A stretch of DNA of 64,000 bases, from assembly GCA_951812505.1 (NCBI GenBank), contig CATOSI010000002.1, positions 186,001 to 250,000 on the forward strand. The letters are read 5' to 3'. The notes under the pieces were generated by a model. It was not told the DNA's origin. It saw only the letters and a list, made by a program, of their open reading frames with translations, and ran no database searches. The stretch is from an uncultured Dehalococcoidia bacterium. Lineage in GTDB: Bacteria > Chloroflexota > Dehalococcoidia > Lucifugimonadales > UBA1123. Shown here one piece after another: positions 17,609-26,850 of this stretch; position 1 is the first letter of the stretch, and the number at the start of each line of letters is the position of its first letter. The translations under genes and the position numbers were made by a program.

Positions 17609-17790
17609 ATGCGCTACAATACACCCATGAAGAACAAAGTTTCTGGCACTGGATACATAAATACAAATTTATGTTTTCGAAAATCGAAGCCTCGGAGATT
17701 TCAAAACACGCTAACGCAGGGCGACGCAGGGCAAACTCAGGGCAAAACGCCCCCTGTACATGCCTGTGACTCGCCTGTTTCCGCCCTGTA
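17609..17790 (+). ncRNA. Candidate non-coding element, copy II (phased CAGGGC words)
   Basis: A TACAAT hexamer (17615-17620) is followed after 102 bp by direct CAGGGC words at 17717, 17727 and 17738, the same 10- and 11-bp phasing as in copy I. Inverted words follow at 17751 (CCCCTG) and 17783 (GCCCTG), offsets 34 and 66 against 33 and 67 in copy I. The last direct word can pair with the first inverted word around an A-rich loop. A GCCTCGGAG box before the words is shared with copy III. Transcription is inferred. Confidence 0.4.
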
Positions 17791-17986
17791 CAATTATAAG
17801 CCAGAATATATGAACCTCCGAGTCAGGCAACTCGCCGGGATACATCTGACTCAACTTTGAAAGACCAATGTGCCGTCCGGTGGCGCGGTTGCCGAGTATT
17901 CAGCCTTTGGAGTATCCTACCCCTGCAGTATCAAGGCTGAAACATCATACCGCGCCGAAGAGGCGGCGGAATGAAAGGAGAAACAG

Positions 17987-19621
17987 GTGGACGGACTTTC
18001 TGCTATTGCGAAGATTCTTAAACTCGAAGGTGTGGAGTGGGTCGCGTGTTACCCATCCAACAACCTGATCGAGGCTGTGGCGATGGAAGGCATTCGCACG
18101 GTCATGTTCAGACACGAACGCGGAGCCGTCATGGCCGCCGACGGTTACAGCCGGGCCAACAACAGGCAGAAGTTCGGCGTGGTCATAACGCAGGGCGCGT
18201 CGGGCGCCGAGAACGCGATGGGCGGCATCGCCCAGGCCTTTGGCGACAACACACCTATTTTGCTGATTCCGGGCGGCAGCGCTCTGTCGGCTTGGAGCGT
18301 CAGGCCCAACTTCTCGCCCGCGAGAGCATACGCTCCCATCTCCAAGCAGACCGAAGCAATCTTCACCGCTTCCGAAGTCGGCAACGCGATGCGCCGAGCG
18401 TTCCACGCGCTCCGAAATGGCAGCGGAGGCCCGGTAACTGTAGAGACCCCCGCGGACGTCATGGCCGCCGATGTACCGGACGAGGTGATAGACGGCTATC
18501 GCTCTCCCAAGCGGTCGGTGATGTCCCCGTCCCGCTCCGATGTCAAGGATGCGGTAAAGGTATTGCTGGAGGCCAATAATCCTGTTCTGTGGGCTGGCGG
18601 CGGAGTCCTGTTCGGCGATGCCAGCGAGGAACTGAAAGAACTGGCCGAACTGCTGGACGTGCCGGTTTACACGACGATGCAGGGCAAGAGCTCATTCCCG
18701 GAGACACACCCGTTGTCCCTTGGCGCGGGCTCCGGCGCGACCACATGGCCCGCTCGCAAATGGCTGACCGAGTGCGACGCACTCTTTGCCATTGGCTCCA
18801 GCCTCACGCGCACCGGCTACGGACAGCCTGTCCCCACGGTCAGGACGCTCATCCAGAACACTGACAACGTTGATGAAATCAACAAGCAAGAGAGCGTTGA
18901 CATTGGACTGCCCGGCGACTCCAAGGCCACTCTGGCCATGGTCATAGACGAGGTAAAGGCCGCGATAGGCGAGACGCCCAGGAACACCGGCGTCCGCGAC
19001 CGTATCGCCGCCGAGCGCGAGAAGTGGATGGAAGAGTGGACCCCGCTTCTCCAGTCCGACGAAGTGCCCATCAACACCTATCGTGTAATCCACGAAATCA
19101 ATACCACGCTCGACAAGTCCAGGTCGGTTGTTACCCACGACGCGGGCGCACCGCGCGACTCCATTATTCCGTTCTACGAGTCCACCACGCCGCACGGCTA
19201 TGTCGGCTGGGGCAAGACGACGCACCTGGGCTTCGGCATTCCTTTGATGATAGGCTCCAAACTCGCCAGCCCGGACAAGTTCTGCCTGAACCTCATGGGC
19301 GACGGCGCGTTCGGAATGTCCGGCCTCGATACCGAGACCGCTCAGCGTGCGGGCGCTCCTATCACGACCGTCGTACTGAACAACGGCGGCATGGCGACAT
19401 ACCCTGGCGGATACCCGGTGGCTAACGAGCAGTACGGCTTCACTCGCATGACCGGCGACTACGCAGGCATAGCAGACGCATTTGGCGGCGTGGGCATCAC
19501 GGTCTCCGAGCCCGGCGAGATGAAGCAGGCCCTCATTGACGCACAGCGCCACAACGAAGAGGGACGCACCGTCATAATTGACGTGCATTCCAACTTCGAG
19601 GCCAAGAAGTCGCGCTTCTAA
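17987..19621 (+). CDS. TPP-dependent enzyme, acetolactate-synthase-like (paralogue 2)
   Basis: 544 residues, GTG start at 17987 with GAAAGGAG 6 nt upstream. The Pyr domain has the catalytic Glu44 (FRHERGAVMAADGYSR) and the PP domain has GDGAFGMSGLDTE with LNNGGM. It is divergently oriented to paralogue 1 across a repeat-rich spacer, so the pair may come from duplication. The product lacks any signal peptide. The substrate pocket residues differ from acetolactate synthase and I cannot assign the reaction. Confidence 0.88.
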   Translation: MDGLSAIAKILKLEGVEWVACYPSNNLIEAVAMEGIRTVMFRHERGAVMAADGYSRANNRQKFGVVITQGASGAENAMGGIAQAFGDNTPILLIPGGSALSAWSVRPNFSPARAYAPISKQTEAIFTASEVGNAMRRAFHALRNGSGGPVTVETPADVMAADVPDEVIDGYRSPKRSVMSPSRSDVKDAVKVLLEANNPVLWAGGGVLFGDASEELKELAELLDVPVYTTMQGKSSFPETHPLSLGAGSGATTWPARKWLTECDALFAIGSSLTRTGYGQPVPTVRTLIQNTDNVDEINKQESVDIGLPGDSKATLAMVIDEVKAAIGETPRNTGVRDRIAAEREKWMEEWTPLLQSDEVPINTYRVIHEINTTLDKSRSVVTHDAGAPRDSIIPFYESTTPHGYVGWGKTTHLGFGIPLMIGSKLASPDKFCLNLMGDGAFGMSGLDTETAQRAGAPITTVVLNNGGMATYPGGYPVANEQYGFTRMTGDYAGIADAFGGVGITVSEPGEMKQALIDAQRHNEEGRTVIIDVHSNFEAKKSRF

Positions 19622-19646
19622 TTGCGTGGACACAGATAAGGACAGT

Positions 19647-19669
19647 GGACGGCCTTTAGCGGGCCGTCC
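19647..19669 (+). terminator. Hairpin after TPP paralogue 2
   Basis: GGACGGCC (19647-19654) and GGCCGTCC (19662-19669) form a perfect 8-bp stem with a 7-nt loop, followed by GCGTTT. It lies 26 nt after the stop. The T-run is short, so termination may be weak. Confidence 0.6.
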
Positions 19670-19746
19670 GCGTTTGTCATAATCGCGATATATACAACCT
19701 TGCCCGGATGGCGATCCGATGAGACAGCGTAACGGAGAATCCGACC

Positions 19747-20487
19747 ATGGCGACTCAAAGCGCGCTCAAACAGCCCCGCATCACAGACTACTCCCGGATA
19801 GAGCCGCTGCCCGACCCGCCTCGGAGACGCGATATGCGGCAAAATGAGGCCGTCTGGTACTTCTTCGCCACACTCAAACCCCACTTCGCGGACCGGGACG
19901 ATGTGATGCTTGGGGGCGGGGGCTACCTCGTCTTCGATCCGGGCGACGTGGGCGAGTTCTATCCCGATTGCGTGTTCGCCGATGAGGTAAGCGACCCACC
20001 TGCAGTCATCTGGCGCAACGGCTACGTGATAAGCGAGGTGGGAAAGCCGCCGGACTTCGCTCTGGAGGTGGCTTCCCGTAACACGGGCAGGCGAGACTAC
20101 ACCGTGAAGCGGGGGGGCTACGCTCGCTATGGAGTGGGCGAATACTGGCGTTTCGACCCGACGGGCGGCGAGTATCACGACGCTCCGCTCGCGGGGGACA
20201 AGCTGGTTAACGGAGTGTATGAACCGATAGAGATAGTGAGCGAGCCGGACGGACGCCATTGGGGATACAGCGAGGCACTGGGGCTGGAGTTGTGGTGGGA
20301 AAATAATAGGCTGCGCTTCCGGTATCCCGTGAGCGGTGAGTTCCTGCGAACGCCGGAGGAGTTGGATGCGGCGCGGCGGGCGGCGGAGGCGCGGGCGGAA
20401 GCGGAGATGGAACGAGCGAAGGCCGCGGAAGAGCGCATGGCCGAAATGGAAGCCGAGTTGCGCCGACTGCGAAACGACCCCCACTGA
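19747..20487 (+). CDS. Uma2 family (DUF820) putative restriction-type nuclease with coiled-coil tail
   Basis: The 246-residue protein has the Uma2/DUF820 PD-(D/E)xK-like core: YPDCVFADEV, then PDFALEVASRNTGRRDYTVKRGGYARYGVGEYWRFDP, with the usual Asp, Glu-x-Ala/Ser and Lys positions. After the core (about 200-246) an Ala/Glu/Arg heptad-like tail predicts a coiled coil. Uma2 families are expanded in Chloroflexota and cyanobacteria, and their biological role is unknown. A second, shorter Uma2 gene lies at 56419-56988. Confidence 0.85.
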   Translation: MATQSALKQPRITDYSRIEPLPDPPRRRDMRQNEAVWYFFATLKPHFADRDDVMLGGGGYLVFDPGDVGEFYPDCVFADEVSDPPAVIWRNGYVISEVGKPPDFALEVASRNTGRRDYTVKRGGYARYGVGEYWRFDPTGGEYHDAPLAGDKLVNGVYEPIEIVSEPDGRHWGYSEALGLELWWENNRLRFRYPVSGEFLRTPEELDAARRAAEARAEAEMERAKAAEERMAEMEAELRRLRNDPH

Positions 20488-20493
20488 TATACT
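20485..20493 (+). promoter_or_regulatory. Extended -10 promoter of the P450 gene
   Basis: TGA-TATACT, where the TGA is also the stop codon of the Uma2 gene; hexamer 20488-20493. It lies 33 nt before the P450 ATG. Confidence 0.45.
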
Positions 20494-20526
20494 GAATTTC
20501 AACACTTCGATTCAGGGAGGCCAGCC

Positions 20527-21756
20527 ATGTCCGCCGTCCCCCGCATTGTAAAGAATGCGCTCAAGCCCGCCGTCGTCGGTGCGCTGCTGACGTGGGAACG
20601 AATGGAGTCCGGCGTCATCTACAACCCCACTTCTCACAGTACCAGGAACTACCCATACGATACCTACGACCGGATGCGCGACAAGGACCCCGTTCACCGG
20701 ATGCGGCTGATGAACGCCTGGGTGTTGACTCGCTACGAAGACGTGGACATGGTTCTGAGAGACCAAAGACACTTTTTCAAAGACGACTCCGACGAAAGAT
20801 ACCGCAGTATGCTGAACAGCAACCCGCCCGATCACACCCGTCTCAGGTCGCTCGTCTCCAAAGCCTTCACGCCCAGGTCCGTGTCCCAACTCCAACCCAG
20901 AATTGAACTCATGGTTGACGAGCTCCTGCAAGACCTCGAAGGTAAGGACAGGTTCGACCTGATAGAGGGCCTCGCTTTCCCGCTCCCGGTTACGGTCATC
21001 GCCGAGATGCTTGGTGTTCCAGCCGAGGACATGGATAAGTTCAAAGACTGGTCGAACGATTTAGCGCTCACGATTGAGCCCATCCTCACCGATGAGCAGT
21101 CTCGCCGCATACAGCAGGCCACTGATGAGATATTCGAGTACTTCGAAGGCATCATTGAACAGAGGCGACACGAACCCAGGGACGACATGATGACCGCCCT
21201 GATAAACGCTGAAGAAGAGGGCGACAGGCTGACGCATCATGAGCTTCTCTCCACGCTCATGCTGCTCCTTGTCGCGGGCAATGAGACCACACGGAACTTG
21301 ATAGGAAACGGAACGCTCGCCCTGCTCAATAACCCAGACCAGCTTAAGAAGCTCAGGGACAACCCCGACTTACTTGACTCTGCCATAAATGAGCTTTTGA
21401 GGTATGACAGCCCCGTTCAACTCGACGGTAGAATCGTTCTTGAAGAGGTGGAAATAGACGGCAACCGCATTCACCCCGGGCAGCGCGTGCTCTGTGCAAT
21501 CGGGGCGGCAAACCGCGACCCCGCCGTCTTCACCGATCCCGGCGTCCTGGACATCGGACGCAGGGAGAACAGTCACATAGCGTTCGGACGAGGCATACAT
21601 TACTGCCTCGGTTCGCCCCTGGCCATGCTGGAAGGACGCATCGCCTTCTCCGCATTACTCGACCGCTTCCCCTCGATGAAACTTATCGCCGAACCTGAAT
21701 TCAGGGAGCAGGTGGTCCTCAGGGGTGTGGAAGAACTCTGGGTAGGGGTCGAATAG
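20527..21756 (+). CDS. Cytochrome P450
   Basis: Soluble bacterial-type P450 of 409 residues, a heme monooxygenase. The heme-binding loop FGRGIHYCLGSPLA places the thiolate Cys at residue 360. The I-helix oxygen-binding segment is AGNETTRN and the K-helix ExxR is ELLR. There is no membrane anchor. Redox partners are not adjacent. AGGGAGG lies upstream of the ATG. The next gene, comEC, starts 12 bp after the stop and may be cotranscribed, although a functional link is not obvious. Confidence 0.93.
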   Translation: MSAVPRIVKNALKPAVVGALLTWERMESGVIYNPTSHSTRNYPYDTYDRMRDKDPVHRMRLMNAWVLTRYEDVDMVLRDQRHFFKDDSDERYRSMLNSNPPDHTRLRSLVSKAFTPRSVSQLQPRIELMVDELLQDLEGKDRFDLIEGLAFPLPVTVIAEMLGVPAEDMDKFKDWSNDLALTIEPILTDEQSRRIQQATDEIFEYFEGIIEQRRHEPRDDMMTALINAEEEGDRLTHHELLSTLMLLLVAGNETTRNLIGNGTLALLNNPDQLKKLRDNPDLLDSAINELLRYDSPVQLDGRIVLEEVEIDGNRIHPGQRVLCAIGAANRDPAVFTDPGVLDIGRRENSHIAFGRGIHYCLGSPLAMLEGRIAFSALLDRFPSMKLIAEPEFREQVVLRGVEELWVGVE

Positions 21757-21768
21757 CGACACTATCGC

Positions 21769-24216
21769 ATGAACGCATCGGAGAGGGCGGCACTACTTCC
21801 GACTCTTGCCGCGGGCTTCGTCGCCGGGCTGATACTGGGACCGCAATGGGATGCCCCATTCGGGGCGCTTGCCTTATTCACCGTCGCGGCTCTCCTTCTG
21901 GTCGTGCTCTCGGTCTCGATTCGTGTATCGGTTCTGCCCGCTCTCGCGCTGGCGGCCCTGACCGTAGGACTGGCGAGGGCCGATATAGTCGAACCGCCCG
22001 GCACTGAACTCAAGCCCTATCACGACTTGTCTCAGTCCGAGATTCTGGGTGTGGTATCCGATGATCCTGAGAGCTCAGACACTATTCTCACATTTCGGCT
22101 GGCTGTCGAACGTCTGCGACCCGATGACGCCGATACGTGGACTCCGGTTTCCGGCGATATTCGTGTGACCGCGCGAGCGCCCGTTGCGCTCAGCGGCTCC
22201 AGGGAAGCGCCATTCGTTAGGTATGGCGACAGGCTCATCCTCAGGGGAAGAATTCGGCCCCCGCCAAAGTTCGACGACTTCGATTTCCCTGCCTACCTTG
22301 AGACCCAGGGAATAGGGTCGGTCATGTCATTTCCTGAACTCGAACTGTTCGGCGAAGACGGTGGCTCACCCGCATTCCGATGGCTCTACGATCTTCGCCG
22401 CGACATGGCCCGGTCAATTTCGACCGTCGTACCGGAGCCCCAGGCAGCATTTGGCCGGGCTGTATTGCTCGGTATTAGGGACGACCTGCCCGATTCGCTG
22501 ACCGAGGACTTCCGCAGATCCGGGACGGCGCACCTTCTCGCCATATCCGGATTACACGTGAGTATATTGCTCGCTCTCGCCATTTCCGCCGGCGAATTCA
22601 TCGTAGGCAGACGACGCCAGTTCTATCTGATATTCCCGCTGCTGGCAATCTGGATTTACGCGCTCATTTCAGGCGCGTCCGACTCTGCCATGCGTGCTGC
22701 GATAATAGGAACGGTGTACATCGCCGCAATCGCAGTCGGCAGACCGCGGAGCCTCATTCCGGCGCTCGCGCTCGCCGCGACAGTGATGGTCGCACTCGAA
22801 CCACGAGTTCTGTCGCGCGTGTCATTCCAGCTCAGCTTTGCCGCCATGACCGGCATCGCCATCTACTACGAAGTCCTGTCCGACAGAATTGTGGAGTGGC
22901 TTCGCATCGGTCCTGAGCGCGAGGAGTGGTGGGCCACCTCGCTGCGCGGCCTGGTTGGAGCGGTCGGAGTTTCAGTTGCGGCCACACTGGCGACCGCGCC
23001 ACTCGTCATGTTTTACTTCGAGCGGCTGTCCATTGTCGGACTGCCCGCCACCCTCCTGAGTATTCCCGCGCTGCCGCTCGCTCTCATGGCGCATGGCGCC
23101 ACGGCTTTCGTGGGACTGGTTTCCGAGACTGCGGCGACTCCTCTTGGATGGATCGCCTGGGGTCTGTCGAAGTACATGACCGAAATTTCGTCCCTGTTCG
23201 CGAGAATTCCGGCGGCATCGGTCGGAGTGGGCGGACTGTCGGTAGCGCTGGTGTGGGCATACTACACCGCGATTGCCGCAGCGACCTTACTGCTGTACAG
23301 CTCGATTAGATGGCGACCGCCGCGTCCGCGCATCCAATCCGCAATCTGGAATTCAGCAATCCCTTGGCAGTTCTGTGCGCTGACACTACTTGCGGCGATT
23401 ATCGTGTGGACAGTTGTCTTGAGCCGGTCCGAAGACACACTCAAAGTGGTGTTTGCCGACGTCGGGCAGGGCGATATGACAGTCGTATCTACGCCTTCAG
23501 GCCGGACAGTCGTGGTAGATGGCGGACCCGACCCGGACCGTGCCGCTCAAGTTCTCGATGCCCAGATGCCCTTCTGGAAGCGAAACTTGTCGCTCGTAGT
23601 TCTCAGTCACCCGCACAGTGACCATGTCTCCGGCCTGAACGAGGTACTGCGCCGTTACGATGTCGAGCGTGTCCTCGAACTTCGCAGAGAATACGCGAGC
23701 GCTGACTACGCCACATGGGTCAGGTTGGCCGATTCTGAAGGAGCGCAGATGCTAAGGGCCTTTCCCGGAATGCGCCTGGAGTTCGACGATGGCGTTGAGA
23801 TTCACGTTCTCGGCCCGCCCGATGTATCCAGCGGAGCGACTTCGGCGGACCCAAATGACGAATCCGTTGTCGTTCGCTTGGTGTATGGGAACGCCAGCTT
23901 TCTGCTGACCGGCGACGTGGTGACCGATGGGGAGGGATGGCTCCTTCGTTCCGGTCAGATTCTTGACAGTGATGTACTCAAAGTTGCCCATCACGGCAGC
24001 AAGACATCGTCCAGTTCGGCGTTTCTCAGCGCGGTCTCACCCCATGCCGCCGTAATTTCGGCAGGTCAAGACAACAGGTTTGGACACCCGGACCCGGAGG
24101 TCGTCGAACGACTGGAAGGGCTCATTCCCGGCTCGAGGATATTCAAGACATACGAGAGCGGAACTGTAACTTTCGAGACCGACGGCAGTTCGCTGAGCAT
24201 CAAGACCGAGCGCTAG
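21769..24216 (+). CDS. comEC: DNA uptake channel ComEC/Rec2
   Basis: This is a full-length (815 residues) ComEC, the inner-membrane channel that imports one DNA strand in natural transformation. The N-terminal membrane and DUF4131-type region (about 1-210) is followed by the multi-helix competence domain (about 215-560) with the HLLAISGLHVSILLAL motif. A C-terminal metallo-beta-lactamase-like domain has HPHSDH at 614-619 and the HHGSKTSSS motif near 745. No other competence gene is in the window. It follows the P450 gene by 12 bp. Confidence 0.92.
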   Translation: MNASERAALLPTLAAGFVAGLILGPQWDAPFGALALFTVAALLLVVLSVSIRVSVLPALALAALTVGLARADIVEPPGTELKPYHDLSQSEILGVVSDDPESSDTILTFRLAVERLRPDDADTWTPVSGDIRVTARAPVALSGSREAPFVRYGDRLILRGRIRPPPKFDDFDFPAYLETQGIGSVMSFPELELFGEDGGSPAFRWLYDLRRDMARSISTVVPEPQAAFGRAVLLGIRDDLPDSLTEDFRRSGTAHLLAISGLHVSILLALAISAGEFIVGRRRQFYLIFPLLAIWIYALISGASDSAMRAAIIGTVYIAAIAVGRPRSLIPALALAATVMVALEPRVLSRVSFQLSFAAMTGIAIYYEVLSDRIVEWLRIGPEREEWWATSLRGLVGAVGVSVAATLATAPLVMFYFERLSIVGLPATLLSIPALPLALMAHGATAFVGLVSETAATPLGWIAWGLSKYMTEISSLFARIPAASVGVGGLSVALVWAYYTAIAAATLLLYSSIRWRPPRPRIQSAIWNSAIPWQFCALTLLAAIIVWTVVLSRSEDTLKVVFADVGQGDMTVVSTPSGRTVVVDGGPDPDRAAQVLDAQMPFWKRNLSLVVLSHPHSDHVSGLNEVLRRYDVERVLELRREYASADYATWVRLADSEGAQMLRAFPGMRLEFDDGVEIHVLGPPDVSSGATSADPNDESVVVRLVYGNASFLLTGDVVTDGEGWLLRSGQILDSDVLKVAHHGSKTSSSSAFLSAVSPHAAVISAGQDNRFGHPDPEVVERLEGLIPGSRIFKTYESGTVTFETDGSSLSIKTER

Positions 24217-24630
24217 ACCTCAATTTGCCGAGTCGCCCATCTGAGACAATTGTAAAAGTCCATCGCTGTACCCAATAGTCATTCCCGCGAAGGGAGACCA
24301 TTGCACAACTACCGTCATTCCCGCGAAGGCGGGAATCCAGGGGTGGAGGGGCGGTCCACCCAGCTATAGATTTGCCCATTTACTCATCCACTCAGACCTC
24401 GAAAACGACGTGGAATAAGGTTTCGCAAAGGTCTCCAAAGCCTGTCCCCGTGGAAACGGGGAGCGGGAACCCCGAAGGGCTCACCGCCAGGCAATCCAGG
24501 AAACGACGGCTTAGTAGCTGCTGCAAGTCCACTTCTGAAATCGTCTTTGCCACTTCAACTGGCATATCCGCAGATAACATGCTTAGGTATAATAAACGCC
24601 AACACTGCGTAATACGCGATCTTAGGAGAT
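24217..24630. other. 414-bp intergenic region with repeat fragments and a strong hairpin
   Basis: Positions 24279-24340 hold two pieces of the CATTCCCGCGAAGGCGGGAATCC repeat, one ending in TTGCACA like the MITE-like elements. At about 24440-24470, TCCCCGT-GGAA-ACGGGGA forms a 7-bp stem with a GGAA tetraloop, followed by GC-rich sequence that could fold further. I matched it to no riboswitch or RNA family. A TATAAT at 24588-24593 is the likely promoter of the next gene. Confidence 0.45.
24279..24340. repeat. Fragments of the CATTCCCGCGAAGGCGGGAATCC repeat
   Basis: A truncated copy ending ATTGCACA (about 24279-24307) is directly followed by a full palindrome copy (about 24315-24340). The same palindrome forms the core of the inverted-repeat elements at 13.7 and 17.5 kb. 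Confidence 0.65.
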
Positions 24631-26802
24631 GTGTTGAGCAACAAGACCTATCAGCGATGTCCGACCATGTTGACCGTCGCTTCATTGTTCGTCGTATCCG
24701 TTCTGATAGCGGCTGCGATTTCATGCGGCGGCCCTGATCCTGAACCCACGCCCGTACCGCCTACGAACACTCCCGTTCCGACCAGTACACCCGTACCACC
24801 CACTGCGACATCTGTTCCAACTAATACGCCTGTCCCGACCAGCACACCCGTACCGCCTACTGCGACGCCCGTTCCGACCAACACGCCTGTGCCCACCGTT
24901 GCGGCGATGCCTGCGGACACGCCCACACCGGAGCCCGCTGCTACAGACGACCGCACTCCCTCCGAGATTCTGGCCGACGCCTCGAAAGCGCTCAATGACC
25001 TCGACAGCTTCCGCCTGTTTACCGAATTGGTCGTCTCTACGGCGCAGGGAGGAACGTCCATAGAATTCCCTATCACCCTGCAGGCCGAAATCCGCAAGCC
25101 CTTCGATTCCAAGGGTGCGCTCGGAATAGACATTGGCTTCTTCAGCATAGAGATCCAGTTCATAACTGTAGATGGCGAATTCTATATGACCGATCCCGAA
25201 ACCGGAGATTGGGTATTGGGCGCGAGCGCGAGCGACTTCCTGCCACTGAACCCTTCCGACTTCGCCGACGCTGAAAACTTTGTCGGCCCCGACCTACTCA
25301 TGGAGTCGGACAAGCTGACATTAGAAGGTACCGAGGAGATTGACGGCATTGACGCATACCGGATCACGGTCTCTGCCGACAGCGGATCTGTGGAGTTGCT
25401 CGAAGGAGTGGATGGCGAGCTGCACATGACGTTCTGGGTCGGTGTTGATGATGGTCTGCTGTACAGAATGTTGGCGCAAGGCCAGTTGGAACTGCCCGAT
25501 TCGGGAGCCGCCCCATCCGACAGTCTCCTGGGAGGTTTTGGCGGAGGAGATACCGGCTTCGAGATTCTCATTGAGTATTCCGACTTCAACACTCCCGTAG
25601 AGATCGAGGCTCCCGAGGAATTCACTGACATACGTTCCATGATTCCCGACTTTGAAGAACAGGATGGTTCACGCGAGATCGAAGTCGTCCAGACGACTCT
25701 GGACTCAGGCTGGGTAAGGTCCGACTTGCCCGCAGAAGGACTGGCCATCACGACGCCTCCATCCTGGGTCACGCTCCCGCTCGACCCAGATTCCATAGAT
25801 GCCGCTCTGAAAACCTTCGAGTCATCCGGTGACGCCAAGTTTGAATTCATGGCAAGTCAGTTGGAGCAATACCGAAACACTCTAGAATTCAAGCTGTTTG
25901 GATTCGAACAGGAGCCGTCCCCGTCCGAGTCTTTCCACGCGAATATGAGCTTCCTCGTGAACGAAACCGGCGTACCGCCATCGCTCGATTCTTACGTGGA
26001 TGTTAACCTGCAACAGCTAGAAGCTTTCTGGGGAATCAGCGACGTTGAGCGGCAGAATATCTCACTGGCGTCCGGCGAAGCCGTAAAGATCGGATACTCG
26101 TTACCGCTGCCGGTTTCCGAAAATTCACTGACTGCTTCCATAACCCAGTACATGCTCTTGCGATGCTCCACCGGCGTGATCGTGACATTCACCGCCTCAG
26201 AAGAGTACGCAGAGGAACTTGATCCGCTGTTTACGCGGATAGCCGATACCGTTGAAATTCGAGAAACCGAAGAAAGGACATGTCCCAAAGTGGCAAAGCA
26301 GTACAATTCACCCCCATCCATGACGATAGATCCGTCCAAGAGCTACACCGCCACATTCAATATGGAGGATGGCTCAGACTTTACAATACAACTGTTTGCG
26401 GAAAGGGCTCCGAATACGACCAATAACTTCGTCTTCCTGGCCAGGGATGGTTATTACGATGGCGTTACGTTCCATCGCGTCATACCCGGGTTCATGGCGC
26501 AGGGCGGAGACCCGACCGGGACCGGACGCGGCGGACCCGGATACCAGTTCGCCGACGAGTTCCACCCCGATCTTCGGCACGACAAGCCCGGCATACTCTC
26601 CATGGCGAATGCCGGTCCCGGCACCAACGGAAGCCAGTTCTTCATTACGTTCGTGCCGACGCCGCATCTCGACGACCACCACGCCGTGTTCGGGGAAGTC
26701 GTCGAGGGCATGGACGTAGTGAACGCCATTTCGCCGAGAGACCCTATGTCCTCGAGAACGCCGGGCGACGCTGTAACCTCTATCACTATCAGCGAATCCT
26801 AG
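24631..26802 (+). CDS. Lipoprotein with LppX-like domain fused to a cyclophilin peptidyl-prolyl isomerase
   Basis: The 723-residue product starts at GTG 24631 after TTAGGAG. A lipoprotein signal ends in AAISC (Cys32), so it should be anchored outside the cytoplasmic membrane. A Pro/Thr/Val linker (about 37-100) of repeated TPVPT units follows. Residues about 105-350 resemble the LppX/LprG-like lipid-carrier fold ([25 protein letters not shown]). A further unassigned domain covers about 350-560. The last 150 residues are a cyclophilin with [17 protein letters not shown] and NGSQFFIT, holding the active-site Arg, Phe and Gln. The product may combine substrate capture and folding on the cell surface; that role is inferred. 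Confidence 0.85.
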   Translation: MLSNKTYQRCPTMLTVASLFVVSVLIAAAISCGGPDPEPTPVPPTNTPVPTSTPVPPTATSVPTNTPVPTSTPVPPTATPVPTNTPVPTVAAMPADTPTPEPAATDDRTPSEILADASKALNDLDSFRLFTELVVSTAQGGTSIEFPITLQAEIRKPFDSKGALGIDIGFFSIEIQFITVDGEFYMTDPETGDWVLGASASDFLPLNPSDFADAENFVGPDLLMESDKLTLEGTEEIDGIDAYRITVSADSGSVELLEGVDGELHMTFWVGVDDGLLYRMLAQGQLELPDSGAAPSDSLLGGFGGGDTGFEILIEYSDFNTPVEIEAPEEFTDIRSMIPDFEEQDGSREIEVVQTTLDSGWVRSDLPAEGLAITTPPSWVTLPLDPDSIDAALKTFESSGDAKFEFMASQLEQYRNTLEFKLFGFEQEPSPSESFHANMSFLVNETGVPPSLDSYVDVNLQQLEAFWGISDVERQNISLASGEAVKIGYSLPLPVSENSLTASITQYMLLRCSTGVIVTFTASEEYAEELDPLFTRIADTVEIRETEERTCPKVAKQYNSPPSMTIDPSKSYTATFNMEDGSDFTIQLFAERAPNTTNNFVFLARDGYYDGVTFHRVIPGFMAQGGDPTGTGRGGPGYQFADEFHPDLRHDKPGILSMANAGPGTNGSQFFITFVPTPHLDDHHAVFGEVVEGMDVVNAISPRDPMSSRTPGDAVTSITISES

Positions 26803-26850
26803 CTTCATTGTCCCGGAACTCAGTGACCCAGCAGACCGGGGGACAGAGAC

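Larger units (their letters stand above)
17295..17986. other. 692-bp intergenic region between divergent TPP-enzyme genes
   Basis: It holds a MITE-like element (17455-17562), a GCCCTG-CAT-CAGGGC palindrome at 17564-17578 and candidate non-coding element II (17609-17790). A small frame from ATG 17627 runs through the element, but its start is not conserved in the homologous copy at 4.2 kb. Positions 17800-17986 show only the ribosome site of the next gene. Confidence 0.5.

Noticed and set aside
17534..17860. A 108-codon plus-strand frame through the MITE-like end and copy II
   Set aside because: The homologous copy at 4.2 kb lacks the ATG and has an in-frame stop; the frame spans two different repeats.
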